NCBI RefSeq assembly: GCF_002102345.1
Contig: NZ_LQPP01000026.1
Coordinates: 186,001 to 250,000 of the forward strand
Direction: 5' to 3'
From: Mycolicibacterium peregrinum
Lineage (GTDB): Bacteria > Actinomycetota > Actinomycetes > Mycobacteriales > Mycobacteriaceae
DNA length: 64,000 nucleotides
The translations under genes were made by a program, and so were the position numbers. The notes under the pieces were generated by a model. That model ran no database searches. It saw only the letters and a list, made by a program, of their open reading frames with translations, and was not told the DNA's origin. Below, one piece after another: positions 43,144-51,938 of the stretch. Positions within the stretch are counted from its first letter, which is position 1. Every line of letters begins with the position of its first letter.

Positions 43144-44760
43144 CTACCAGCGCGCAGCGGCGTCGGCGAGGTCCTGGCTCAGCTTCTGAGCGTGGGCCCG
43201 GGCAGTATCCAGATCGTCGGTCGGTGCGCAGCGAACTTCGGTGTAGGACTTGAGTTTGGGCTCGGTTCCCGATGGGCGTACCACCACGCGGACCGAGGTG
43301 CCGGCGTCATCACCGGTGAAGATCAGCGCATCGGTGCGGTGTTGCCCACGCCGGTCCAGCAGATCTTCTACGGTGACGGCGATGCCGGCCAGTTCGGTCG
43401 GTGGGGCCTCGCGCAATCGGGTCATGGCCGTTTCGGCGTCGTCGACGTGGCGGGTGACGGCGCCCGTCACATGCACGCCGTGCGCCTTGGCCAGCGCATC
43501 AAGGGCGTCGAGCATGGTGCGGCCCTGAGCGCGCAGTGCGGCCGTCAGATCAGCGGCCAGGATCGCCGCGCTGATCCCGTCCTTGTCGCGTACCGAGGCC
43601 GGGTCGACACAATGCCCGATCGCCTCCTCGTAGGCGTAGACCAGGGTGTTGCCTGGTGACTGGGCGCGAGCCAACCACTTGAATCCGGTGAGCGTTTCCG
43701 CGTGCTGGGCACCGTGCGCCTCCGCGATGGCGGCCAGCATCCGCGAGGACACCACGGTGCTGGCCACCAGAGCGGCTTCGCTGACCGGGCCGGGCTCGAG
43801 CTGAGACAGGATGTAATCGCCGAGCAGCCAGCCGGTTTCGTCGCCGGTGAGCATGCGCCAACCGTCCGGGCCGGGTACCCCGACGGCGCACCGATCGGCA
43901 TCGGGGTCAAGGGCGATCGCGATCTCGGCGTCGACGTCGTCGGCCAGGGCGAGCAGCGCGTCGACCGCACCCGGCTCCTCGGGATTGGGGAAGGTGACCG
44001 TGGGGAAGTCCGGGTCGGGCGCGAACTGTTCCTCGACCACGTGCACGTCGTCCAATCCGGCCAGGGCCAGGGCATCAAGCGCGTACTCGCCGCCGACTCC
44101 GTGCAGCGGCGTCAGCGCCACCCGTACTGAACCGGTGCTGCGGCGGACCCGGGCAGCCCGCTCCAGGTACCCGTAGACCTGATGGCGCCCACCGGTTTCC
44201 ACGGGGGATCGGCGGATTTCGTCTGCATACGGCGCTCGGGCCACCGCTGCCTCGATCTCACGGTCGGCAGGGGAGATGATCTGCATGCCACCGTCGAGAA
44301 ACACCTTGTAGCCGTTGTCGGTCGGCGGATTGTGCGATGCGGTGATCTGGATGCCTGCGACGGCAGGCAGGTGTCGAACGGTGTAGGCGACGATCGGTGT
44401 GGGAACCGCGGCCATCATGAGGACAACCTGGAAACCCTCGGCGGCAAGGACTTCGGCGGCCGCCAGAGCGAACTCGTCGGACCGGTGCCGGGCGTCACGG
44501 CCCACCACCACGTGCGACCCGCCCAGACATCTGTCCTTCAGGACCTGGGCCAGTGCCCAGGTGGTACGGATGACGACGGCCAGATTCATGGCATCGGGGC
44601 CGCCCCGTAACGGTCCGCGCAGCCCGGCGGTGCCGAAGGTCAGCGGATTGCTGAACCGGCGGTCGAGTTCTTCGGGAGTGCAAGAGGACAATTCAGCCGC
44701 CGTTTGAGGGTCGGGGTCATGCGCGATCCATTCGGCGGCGGCGGTCGCGATGGTGGTCAT
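43144..44760 (-). CDS. pmmB: Phosphomannomutase/phosphoglucomutase
   Basis: This alpha-D-phosphohexomutase (538 aa) has the phosphoserine loop ITASHNPPTDNGYKVF, the metal loop DPDADRCAVG and the phosphate-binding RPSGTEPKLKSY. It interconverts hexose or pentose 1- and 6(5)-phosphates; near deoA and deoD it could also handle (deoxy)ribose-1-phosphate (inference from context). Its ATG overlaps the MarR gene stop by 4 nt, so it is translationally coupled to a regulator. Homologous to Rv3308. Confidence 0.94.
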   Translation of the reverse strand: MTTIATAAAEWIAHDPDPQTAAELSSCTPEELDRRFSNPLTFGTAGLRGPLRGGPDAMNLAVVIRTTWALAQVLKDRCLGGSHVVVGRDARHRSDEFALAAAEVLAAEGFQVVLMMAAVPTPIVAYTVRHLPAVAGIQITASHNPPTDNGYKVFLDGGMQIISPADREIEAAVARAPYADEIRRSPVETGGRHQVYGYLERAARVRRSTGSVRVALTPLHGVGGEYALDALALAGLDDVHVVEEQFAPDPDFPTVTFPNPEEPGAVDALLALADDVDAEIAIALDPDADRCAVGVPGPDGWRMLTGDETGWLLGDYILSQLEPGPVSEAALVASTVVSSRMLAAIAEAHGAQHAETLTGFKWLARAQSPGNTLVYAYEEAIGHCVDPASVRDKDGISAAILAADLTAALRAQGRTMLDALDALAKAHGVHVTGAVTRHVDDAETAMTRLREAPPTELAGIAVTVEDLLDRRGQHRTDALIFTGDDAGTSVRVVVRPSGTEPKLKSYTEVRCAPTDDLDTARAHAQKLSQDLADAAARW

Positions 44761-45203
44761 GACCCAAGTGTGCCCGCAGCGGCGTCGGAGTACGCCAGCT
44801 TGCGCAGGACCGGTGCCACCAGCATCAGCAGGTCGAACTCCAGATCGGTGAGGTTTTCCCGCATCGTGGTGTGCAGCCAGGCATCGCGTTCGTCGCGGTC
44901 GGCCTGCAGCAACGCAGCTCCTGCCGAGGTGATCTCGATGAGCTGACGGCGGCGGTCGTTCTCGTCGGGACGTCGCGCGATCAGCCCGCGGCGCACCAGT
45001 TCGTTGATGCTGTCGGTCAGTGACTGGGCTCGCACATGCAGTCGCGCGCCCATCTCGGCCGGGGTGGTAGTTCCGCTGCGGCTCGCCTCGCCCAGCAGTT
45101 CCAGCTGGCTCAAGGTCAGGCCGTGATCTGGACGGTGCCGCCGCATCTGCCGTGTCACCGCCATCATCGACTCGCGCAGTTCAGTCGCCGATGTTGCCGC
45201 CAT
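44757..45203 (-). CDS. MarR-family regulator
   Basis: This winged-helix repressor has 148 residues (LTLSQLELLGEASRSGTTTP then ARLHVRAQSLTDSINELVRRG and the wing RRPDENDRRRQLIEIT). The start at 45203 is chosen because TATAAC on the minus strand (45215-45210) lies 6 nt upstream, predicting a leaderless message. An ATG at 45224 is possible. It is divergent from the AbrB-type transporter and coupled to pmmB. An 8-bp-arm inverted repeat lies just upstream. Confidence 0.88.
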   Translation of the reverse strand: MAATSATELRESMMAVTRQMRRHRPDHGLTLSQLELLGEASRSGTTTPAEMGARLHVRAQSLTDSINELVRRGLIARRPDENDRRRQLIEITSAGAALLQADRDERDAWLHTTMRENLTDLEFDLLMLVAPVLRKLAYSDAAAGTLGS

Positions 45204-45218
45204 AAGGAAGTTATACCT

Positions 45219-45252
45219 TGGCATTCGACGCGATTGAAGCATTTGAATGCCA
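45219..45252. promoter_or_regulatory. Inverted repeat in the marR / transporter intergenic region
   Basis: TGGCATTC (45219-45226) and GAATGCCA (45245-45252) are perfect 8-bp arms separated by 18 bp, placed between the divergent MarR and transporter genes and next to the predicted marR -10 box (GTTATA at 45210-45215). A plausible MarR operator. Confidence 0.5.
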
Positions 45253-45303
45253 TTGTGTCGTGAATATTACGAAGGTATCCCTTATTATCTCGGTAGGAGG
45301 TGC

Positions 45304-46416
45304 ATGACGGGGATGACACGGATGCTGCGGTGGGCGTTGCTTCTCGTCGCGACCGTCGCCGTCACCGTCCCGCTCACCCTCGTCGACGTGCCCTCGGCCG
45401 CCCTGTTCGCCGGACTCGCGGTAGGCATCGTGCTGGCGCTGGTCTCGCTCGCCCCGAAACAGATGCCGCGCCCGGCGGGGGTGATCGCCCAGGGCGTGCT
45501 GGGCGTCTACATCGGCACGATGGTCCATCAGGACGCCGTCAGTGCGCTCGGATCGGACTGGCTGATCGTGCTGGTGATCACCGTGGCCACGTTGCTGCTC
45601 AGCATCCTCGCCGGCGGATTGCTCGGTCTGCACCGCGACGTCAGCCCGCTGACCGGCTCGCTGGCGCTCGTGGCCGGCGGCGCATCGGGCCTGGTGGCCA
45701 TCGCCCGCGAACTCGGCGGCGATGATCGCGTCGTCTCTGTCGTCCAATATCTTCGGGTGGCACTGGTCACCGGGACGATTCCGCTCGTGGTGACCCTGGT
45801 CTTCCATGCCGACCGCTCGCATCCGCCGTCAGACCCGGGTGAATCCGCTTCGGCCCCTTGGTATCTCAGCCTGGTCATGCTGACCGCGATCGTCGCCGTC
45901 GGGGTGGCCGGCGGGCGTTGGGCCAGGTTGCCGGGCGCCGGACTGCTCGGCCCGCTGGCCCTGACGGTGGCACTGCAGCTCACGGGTCTGTCCTCCGGGC
46001 TGGACGTTCCTGTGCTTCTGGTGCAGGCCGCCTACATGGTGATCGGCTGGCAGGCCGGCATCGCCTTCACCCGTGACTCGCTACGGGCGATCGGCCGGAT
46101 ACTTCCGCTGGCGCTGACGTTGATAGTCGTGCTCGGCGTGGCGACCGCCGGACTCGGGGTGGTGCTGGCCAATGTCACCGGGATGACGCAATTGGAGGGC
46201 TACCTGGCGACCAGCCCGGGTGGCGTCTACGCGGTGCTCGCCACCGCGGTGGAGACGGGGTCCAACGTCACCTTCATCATCGCTGCCCAGGTGCTCCGGG
46301 TACTGCTGATGCTGTTCGCCGCCCCGCTCATGGCGCGGGTCATGGCCCGGCTGGCCCGTCGCCGCGACGCCGGTCACGGCCGGCCGGACGAACCGATGGT
46401 CGCCGTCCGGCCGTAG
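45304..46416 (+). CDS. AbrB-family membrane transporter
   Basis: The 370-residue integral membrane protein has 9-10 hydrophobic segments with the duplicated AbrB (putative ammonia monooxygenase/PF05145) pattern: GLAVGIVLALVSLAPKQMP, GVLGVYIGTMV in the first half and GPLALTVALQLTGL, VIGWQAGIAFTRDSL in the second, ending with TSPGGVYAVLATAVETGSNV. These proteins are regarded as transporters of small organic solutes. AGGAGG at 45295-45300 stands 3 nt before ATG 45304 and 12 nt before ATG 45313, so the exact start is open. MarR regulation is likely. Confidence 0.85.
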   Translation: MTGMTRMLRWALLLVATVAVTVPLTLVDVPSAALFAGLAVGIVLALVSLAPKQMPRPAGVIAQGVLGVYIGTMVHQDAVSALGSDWLIVLVITVATLLLSILAGGLLGLHRDVSPLTGSLALVAGGASGLVAIARELGGDDRVVSVVQYLRVALVTGTIPLVVTLVFHADRSHPPSDPGESASAPWYLSLVMLTAIVAVGVAGGRWARLPGAGLLGPLALTVALQLTGLSSGLDVPVLLVQAAYMVIGWQAGIAFTRDSLRAIGRILPLALTLIVVLGVATAGLGVVLANVTGMTQLEGYLATSPGGVYAVLATAVETGSNVTFIIAAQVLRVLLMLFAAPLMARVMARLARRRDAGHGRPDEPMVAVRP

Positions 46417-46429
46417 ATGGTCGGCCTGT

Positions 46430-47590
46430 TCAACGCCGGTTCAGGCCGGACAACTGCCAGGCCAGCGTGCGGCGGACGGCGGGCAGCTTGCCGGCCAGTC
46501 GCATGACCCGATTGCGGAGCGGGCGGCGGCGGGCCGATGCGGTGGCGAGTTCGGTGAGCCGGCTGGTCATCGAGACGACACCGCGTGCGGTGTGGCGGCG
46601 GGTGGCCGCGTACTCGTCGAGCACGGCGTCGTCGGCTCCGGCGCCCAGTACCTGCGCCAGGTGCTCGCCCAGGACGACGGCATCCTCGATGCCGAGGTTC
46701 ATGCCCTGTCCGCCGGCGGGGGAGTGCACGTGGGCGGCGTCGCCCGCCAGCAGGATGCGATGGGCGCGGAACGCGTCGGCGACGCGGTGATGCACCCGGA
46801 ACCGGGAGCCCCACACCACCTCTTCGACCACCGCGGGTTCGGCCACCGGGCCACGCTCGTCCAGCAGCGACTGCACAAACGCGATGTCCGGGTGCTGCGG
46901 GGCTTCGTCGACCGTCGCGACGATGCGGTACACCCCGTCGGGCAGTGGTGCGACGACCACCAGGCCGGCCGGTGAGAAGTACAGGATCACCTGATCGTTG
47001 GGGATGCCGGCAGCTACACCGCCGGACAGCCGGACATCGGCCAGCGCGAACGACTCGCCGTAGGTGCCGCCGGTGAACGCGATCCCGGCTTGTTCGCGGA
47101 CCGTGCTGTGCATGCCGTCGGCTCCGATCAGGTACCGGGCCCGGATCTGCTGGCCATCGGCGAACGTGGCGATCGCCTGGTCGACGGTCTGCTGGATCCC
47201 GATGACCGAGGCGGGGCGGACGACCTTGCCACCCAGCTCTTCGAGCCGGTTGAGCAGGAACGCCTCGGTGTCGGCCTGCGAGATCATCAGCGTGTACGGG
47301 TAAGGCGTCGGCAGGGCGCTGAACGGCACCGCGATCAGGATTTCGTCGCGGTCCCGGATGGCGAAGGTCGGGGTGTGCACGCCGCGAGCGACGAGCTGCG
47401 CGACCACCCCGTAGGGCTCCAGCAATTCCAGGGTGTGCGGGTGGACCACGGCGGCCCGCGAGGTGTTGGTGCCCTCGGCCTGTCGATCCACCACGGTCAC
47501 CTCGTGGCCGTGCTGGATGAGCACGATGGCGGCGGTCAGGCCGACGGGTCCGGCTCCGACGATGAGGACGTCGGTGGTGAGCGCTTGCAT
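46430..47590 (-). CDS. FAD-dependent aromatic monooxygenase
   Basis: This 386-residue class A flavoprotein monooxygenase (PHBH/PheA fold) has the N-terminal FAD motif VLIVGAGPVGLTAAIVL, the middle RYLIGADGMHSTVRE (DG motif) and the GD motif ILLAGDAAHVHSPAGGQGMN. It would hydroxylate an aromatic or polyketide-like substrate with NAD(P)H and O2. It lacks the extra C-terminal domain of rifampicin and phenol monooxygenases. ATG 47590 follows GGAG. It faces a TetR gene across a 100-bp operator array. The longer frame to 47716 crosses those operators. Confidence 0.9.
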   Translation of the reverse strand: MQALTTDVLIVGAGPVGLTAAIVLIQHGHEVTVVDRQAEGTNTSRAAVVHPHTLELLEPYGVVAQLVARGVHTPTFAIRDRDEILIAVPFSALPTPYPYTLMISQADTEAFLLNRLEELGGKVVRPASVIGIQQTVDQAIATFADGQQIRARYLIGADGMHSTVREQAGIAFTGGTYGESFALADVRLSGGVAAGIPNDQVILYFSPAGLVVVAPLPDGVYRIVATVDEAPQHPDIAFVQSLLDERGPVAEPAVVEEVVWGSRFRVHHRVADAFRAHRILLAGDAAHVHSPAGGQGMNLGIEDAVVLGEHLAQVLGAGADDAVLDEYAATRRHTARGVVSMTSRLTELATASARRRPLRNRVMRLAGKLPAVRRTLAWQLSGLNRR

Positions 47591-47603
47591 CTTCGACTCC
47601 TTT

Positions 47604-47690
47604 GTCAACAACTGTTGGTCAACGCGTGTTGACATCAAAGTAAGCCCGCCGGAAAGGGATGTCAACGGTTGTTGACCTACACTTGTTGAC
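47604..47690. promoter_or_regulatory. TetR operator array GTCAAC-N4-GTTGAC
   Basis: Two perfect 6-4-6 palindromes, 47618-47633 and 47661-47676, each have a degenerate neighbour overlapping by 2 bp on the outer side: 47604-47619 and 47675-47690. The arrangement is mirror-like, with a 43-bp centre distance between the perfect sites. The last half-site ends immediately before the tetR ATG at 47691. TACACT (47678-47683), 7 nt upstream of that ATG, is the predicted leaderless -10 box and is buried in the array. Confidence 0.8.
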
Positions 47691-48236
47691 ATGCGACGAC
47701 CGGCAGCCGAGACCAAGTCCGTGATCCTCGCCGCGGCTCGGGAGCGCTTCGCCGCCGACGGATACGAGCGCGCGACGATCCGGGCGATTGCGGCCGACGC
47801 CGGGATCGACCCGGCGATGGTGATGCGCTACTACGGCAACAAGGAGCGACTGTTCGCCGCGGCCGCCGAATTCGATTTGGAACTACCGGATCTCACGCGG
47901 ATCCCACGCGAAGAGATCGGCGCCGCGCTGGCCGCGCATTTCCTCGAACGCTGGGAGCGTGACGAGGCGCTGTTGATCCTGTTGCGCGCCGGTGTCACCA
48001 ATGAGGCAGTGGCCGAGCGGATGCGCACGATCTTCGCCGCACAACTCGCCCCGGCGATAGCGGAGACCAGTGGCGATGCTCCCGACACCCCGGTTCGGGC
48101 CAGCCTCGCCGCGTCCCAGGTACTGGGCATGGCGTTGTGCCGCTACGTGCTGGAATTCCCGCCGCTGGTCACCATGTCGCGTCAGGAGGTCGTCGACTGG
48201 ATCGGCCCCACCCTGCAGCGGTATCTGGTCGGCTAG
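47691..48236 (+). CDS. TetR-family regulator of the flavin monooxygenase
   Basis: This 181-residue TetR protein has the N-terminal helix-turn-helix [20 protein letters not shown] and a C-terminal ligand domain. It is divergent from the monooxygenase gene and most likely represses both genes through the GTCAAC-N4-GTTGAC array. There is no ribosome site before the ATG; a leaderless transcript is expected. Its stop overlaps the convergent deoD stop by 4 nt. Confidence 0.92.
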   Translation: MRRPAAETKSVILAAARERFAADGYERATIRAIAADAGIDPAMVMRYYGNKERLFAAAAEFDLELPDLTRIPREEIGAALAAHFLERWERDEALLILLRAGVTNEAVAERMRTIFAAQLAPAIAETSGDAPDTPVRASLAASQVLGMALCRYVLEFPPLVTMSRQEVVDWIGPTLQRYLVG

Positions 48237-49024
48237 ATCTGCCTGATCACCGAAGCCAGCAGGGAACCCATCCGGGTTGCGGACTGACGCCCGGCCTCTA
48301 GGACCTCGGTGTGGCTGAGCGGTTCACCCGTCATCCCGGCAGCCAGGTTGGTCACCATCGAGATGCCCAGCACCTGCAGGCCGGCGGCCCGGGCGGCGAT
48401 GGTCTCGTGCACCGTCGACATGCCGACCAGATCGGCGCCCAGGGTGCGCAACATCCGGATCTCGGCCGGGGTCTCGTAATGCGGGCCCGGCAGCCCGGCA
48501 TAGACGCCCTCGGCCAGGGTCGGCTCGATCTCCCGGGCAAGGGCTCGAAGTTTGGGGGAGTAGGCGTCGACCAGGTCCACGAACTGCGCACCGACCAGCG
48601 GCGACCGCGCCGTGAGGTTGAGATGGTCACTGATCAGTACCGGCTGACCCACCTGATACTCGGCACGCAGCCCGCCCGCCGCGTTGGTCAGCACCACGGT
48701 GGACACGCCCGTTGCCGCAGCCGTCCGGACCGGATGCACCACATGCTGCAGGTCGTGACCCTCATAGGCGTGGATGCGCCCGGCCAGCACCAGCACGCGG
48801 TGACTCCCGAGGCGCACCGAGTGCACCAGGCCGCCGTGGCCGGTCGCGGTCGGCGGGGTGAAGCCGGGGAGATCGGCCATCGGCACCGTTGCCACCGGCT
48901 CGCCCAGCTCGGTAACCGCGGGTGCCCAACCCGATCCGAGCACCACCGCGACATCGTGGTGTTCGACGCCGGTCCGTTCGGCGATGGCGGCGGCTGCCTG
49001 GCTGGATGCCTGGGGATCGGTCAC
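48233..49024 (-). CDS. deoD: Purine nucleoside phosphorylase
   Basis: This trimeric-type PNP of 263 residues has phosphate/ribose motifs VVLGSGWAP and [16 protein letters not shown] and the base-binding [11 protein letters not shown] and MVTNLAAG segments. It splits inosine and guanosine (deoxy forms too) with phosphate, following Add in purine salvage. GTG start, 47 bp from divergent amiB1. Homologous to Rv3307 (also called punA). Confidence 0.95.
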   Translation of the reverse strand: MTDPQASSQAAAAIAERTGVEHHDVAVVLGSGWAPAVTELGEPVATVPMADLPGFTPPTATGHGGLVHSVRLGSHRVLVLAGRIHAYEGHDLQHVVHPVRTAAATGVSTVVLTNAAGGLRAEYQVGQPVLISDHLNLTARSPLVGAQFVDLVDAYSPKLRALAREIEPTLAEGVYAGLPGPHYETPAEIRMLRTLGADLVGMSTVHETIAARAAGLQVLGISMVTNLAAGMTGEPLSHTEVLEAGRQSATRMGSLLASVIRQI

Positions 49025-49071
49025 GATAGGCGAGCTTAACCGCCGGAAACGGGCAGTGAGATACTGCGAGG

Positions 49072-50256
49072 ATGCCCTCCGCCACCGCCTCGCTGAGCGT
49101 CGAGGACGCCATCAACCGGCGTCGTGGCGACCTCGTCGAACTTTCCCACTCGATACATGCCGAGCCGGAGCTGGCCTTCGCCGAGCACCGCAGCTGCGCC
49201 AAGACCCAGGCGCTGGTGGCCGAGTACGGCTTCGAGATCACCTCGGCTGCCGGCGGGCTGGACACCGCGTTCCGGGCCTCTTACGGCAGCGGCCCGCTGG
49301 TGATCGGCGTGTGCGCGGAGTACGACGCCCTTCCCGAGATCGGGCATGCCTGCGGACACAACATCATCGCGGCCTCGGCGGTCGGTACCGCGCTGGCTCT
49401 CGCCGATGTCGCCGACGAACTCGGCCTGACCGTCGTGTTGATCGGCACCCCGGCCGAGGAACTCGGTGGCGGAAAAGTCTTGCTGCTCAATGCCGGTGTG
49501 TTCGACGACATCGCCGCCACGGTCATGCTGCATCCCGGGCCCGTGGACATCGCCGCGGCGCGCTCGCTGGCGCTCTCCGAGGTGACGGTGAACTACACCG
49601 GACGGGAATCGCACGCCGCCGTGGCGCCCTATCTGGGTGTCAACGCCGGTGACGCGGTCACCGTCGCGCAGGTCGCGATCGGGCTGCTCCGCCAGCAGCT
49701 CATGCCGGGACAGATGGTGCACGGCATCGTCACCCACGGCGGGCAGGCCACCAACGTCATTCCCGGTCGGGCCGAATTGCGATACACGATGCGGGCCACC
49801 GACATGTCGGCCCTGGGCGAGCTGGAAGACCGGATGGCCGGCTGCTTTTCGGCCGGGGCGCTGGCGACGGGCTGCGAACACCAGGTCACCGAGATCGGCC
49901 CGGCCTACGCCGAACTCGTGCCCGATCCGTGGCTCTCGGAGACCGTCCGCGCCGAGATGCTGCGCCTGGGCCGTAACCCGTTGCCGGAGAACGTGGAGGC
50001 GAGTGTGCCACTGGGTAGTACCGATATGGGCAACATCAGTCAGGTGATGCCCGGCATCCATCCGGTGATCGGTATCGACTCGGGCGGCGCCGCGATCCAC
50101 CAACCGGCGTTCACCGCTGCCGCGGCAGGCCCGAGTGCGGACAAGGCTGTGCTGGAAGGGGCAATCATGTTGGCCCGCAGCGTTGTTCAGCTGGCCGAGA
50201 CGCCTGCGCAGCGGGACCGGGTGCTGGAGGCGCTGCATAGGAGGCAGGCGTCATGA
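49072..50256 (+). CDS. amiB1: M20-family amidohydrolase
   Basis: This metal-dependent amidohydrolase (394 aa, M20/HipO family) has the dinuclear site segments [18 protein letters not shown] and [11 protein letters not shown] and a dimerisation domain in the middle. It would cleave N-acyl or aminobenzoyl-glutamate-like amides; the true substrate is unknown. Its stop overlaps the next M20 gene by 4 nt, so the two are a coupled pair, perhaps a heterodimer. Corresponds to Rv3306c. Confidence 0.93.
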   Translation: MPSATASLSVEDAINRRRGDLVELSHSIHAEPELAFAEHRSCAKTQALVAEYGFEITSAAGGLDTAFRASYGSGPLVIGVCAEYDALPEIGHACGHNIIAASAVGTALALADVADELGLTVVLIGTPAEELGGGKVLLLNAGVFDDIAATVMLHPGPVDIAAARSLALSEVTVNYTGRESHAAVAPYLGVNAGDAVTVAQVAIGLLRQQLMPGQMVHGIVTHGGQATNVIPGRAELRYTMRATDMSALGELEDRMAGCFSAGALATGCEHQVTEIGPAYAELVPDPWLSETVRAEMLRLGRNPLPENVEASVPLGSTDMGNISQVMPGIHPVIGIDSGGAAIHQPAFTAAAAGPSADKAVLEGAIMLARSVVQLAETPAQRDRVLEALHRRQAS

Positions 50257-51419
50257 GTGTGCTGCAGCACGCGGCTGCCCGCTGGTTGTCGGCCAACTAC
50301 GACGAGATGGTGTCGTGGCGGCGGCACCTGCACGCCCATCCGGAGTTGGGTCGCCAGGAGTTCGCGACCACCGAGTTCGTGGCCCACCACTTGGCCGAGG
50401 CCGGGCTCAACCCCAAGGTGCTGCCCGGCGGCACCGGATTGACGTGTGACTTCGGGCCGGAGGACCGCCCGCGGATCGCGCTGCGCGCTGACATGGACGC
50501 CCTGCCGATGGCCGACCGCACGGGCGCGTCCTACGCCTCCACGGTGCCCAACGTCGCGCACGCCTGCGGGCACGACGCACACACCGCGGTACTGCTCGGC
50601 GCCGCGATGGCGTTGGCGTCGGTGCCGGAGCTCCCGGTCGGTGTCCGGTTGCTCTTCCAGGCGGCCGAGGAGCTGATGCCCGGCGGCGCGATCGACGCGA
50701 TCAACGCGGGTGTACTGACCGGGGTGAGCCGGATCTTCGCGCTGCACTGCGATCCTCGGCTGATGGTCGGCCAGGTCGCCACCAAGCCCGGACCGATCAC
50801 GTCGGCCGCCGATTCCATCGAGATCACCCTGCACTCGCCCGGCGGGCACACTTCCCGGCCGCACCTGACCGGTGACCTGGTCTACGGGCTGGGAACGTTG
50901 ATCACCGGATTGCCCGGCGTGCTGTCCCGTCGCATCGACCCCCGCCATGACACCGTGATGGTGTGGGGCGCGGTCAACGCCGGTGTGGCCGCCAATGCCA
51001 TCCCGCAGATCGGCACCTTGGCCGGGACCATCCGCACGGCAAGTCGCGATACCTGGCTGACGCTGGAATCGATTGTGGAAGAGACGGTTACGTCGCTGCT
51101 CGCGCCGCTGAACATCTCGCACAGCCTCAACTACCGGCGCGGCGTGCCCCCGGTGGTCAACGAAGAGGTGTCCACCCGCATCCTCACGCACGCCATCGAG
51201 GCGATCGGCCCCGACGTACTCGCCGACACTCATCAGTCCGGCGGCGGCGAGGATTTCTCCTGGTACCTCGAAGACGTGCCCGGTGCCATGGGGCGGCTCG
51301 GCGTCTGGAGCGGACAAGGGCCGCAACTCGATCTACATCAGCCGACGTTCGACATCGACGAGCGCGCGTTGGGCGTCGGTGTCCGGACGATGGTCAACAT
51401 CGTCGAGGCCTCTGCCTGA
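50253..51419 (+). CDS. amiA1: M20-family amidohydrolase
   Basis: This second M20 hydrolase has 388 residues, with the metal motifs LRADMDALPM, AHACGHDAHTAVLLG and FQAAEELMPGGA, and HQSGGGEDFSWYL near the C-terminus. Family members include N-acyl-L-amino acid hydrolases and indole-acetyl-amino acid hydrolases. ATGA overlap with amiB1. It is convergent with the Rv3304 homologue 10 nt downstream. Corresponds to Rv3305c. Confidence 0.93.
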   Translation: MSVLQHAAARWLSANYDEMVSWRRHLHAHPELGRQEFATTEFVAHHLAEAGLNPKVLPGGTGLTCDFGPEDRPRIALRADMDALPMADRTGASYASTVPNVAHACGHDAHTAVLLGAAMALASVPELPVGVRLLFQAAEELMPGGAIDAINAGVLTGVSRIFALHCDPRLMVGQVATKPGPITSAADSIEITLHSPGGHTSRPHLTGDLVYGLGTLITGLPGVLSRRIDPRHDTVMVWGAVNAGVAANAIPQIGTLAGTIRTASRDTWLTLESIVEETVTSLLAPLNISHSLNYRRGVPPVVNEEVSTRILTHAIEAIGPDVLADTHQSGGGEDFSWYLEDVPGAMGRLGVWSGQGPQLDLHQPTFDIDERALGVGVRTMVNIVEASA

Positions 51420-51429
51420 GCGGAACCAG

Positions 51430-51897
51430 CTACGGCCCGATATTGCGGGCGGGACGGGTACGCAGGTCGTGCACGTACTCGTCCGGCGCGCCGGCGATCT
51501 CCGCGGCATCGGCCATCACGCCGAGATAGCGGGCCGAGGGCAGGCCGCCCTCCCACGCGTCGACGACATAGAGCCAGGCCAGTACCGGGTCGGTGGTGGT
51601 GTCCGACGACAAGCGGTGTACCCGGCAGCGGATCTTCTTGTGGAACCCGAGCTCGGACCCCTCCCACCGGTCGAGCGACTGCTCGTCGGCCGGCGTCATG
51701 TCGTACAGCACGACGAAAACCTTCGACAGCGGGTCCTCGACGACGGTCGCCAGCGCGCCTTCCCAGCCGATGTCCTCACCGCCGAACGTCAACCGCCAGC
51801 CATGCAGCCATCCGGTTCCGGCCATCGGGGAGTGTGGAGCCCGCTCGAGCATTTGCTCCGGATGCATATTGGACCCGTAGGCGGCGTAAAGCGGCAC
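51430..51897 (-). CDS. Gamma-glutamylcyclotransferase-like protein (Rv3304-like)
   Basis: This 155-residue protein of the GGCT/AIG2-like fold starts LYAAYGSNMHPEQM, the nucleotide-like loop of the family, and carries the acidic residue segment DRWEGSELGFHKK where the catalytic Glu is found. The family cyclises gamma-glutamyl groups to 5-oxoproline, but many members have other or unknown roles. GTG start. It is divergent from lpdA (41 bp). Corresponds to Rv3304. Confidence 0.85.
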   Translation of the reverse strand: MPLYAAYGSNMHPEQMLERAPHSPMAGTGWLHGWRLTFGGEDIGWEGALATVVEDPLSKVFVVLYDMTPADEQSLDRWEGSELGFHKKIRCRVHRLSSDTTTDPVLAWLYVVDAWEGGLPSARYLGVMADAAEIAGAPDEYVHDLRTRPARNIGP

Positions 51898-51926
51898 GGT
51901 AAGACAGCTTAGTGCGCAAAGTTCGT

Positions 51927-51932
51927 TAGGTT
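51927..51932 (+). promoter_or_regulatory. Leaderless -10 box of lpdA
   Basis: TAGGTT lies 6 nt before the GTG at 51939, with no ribosome site. Confidence 0.5.
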
Positions 51933-51938
51933 GGTGCG

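Noticed and set aside
46430..47590. Rifampicin monooxygenase
   Set aside because: Only the common class A FAD motifs are shared, and the protein is about 80-90 residues shorter with no extra C-terminal domain.
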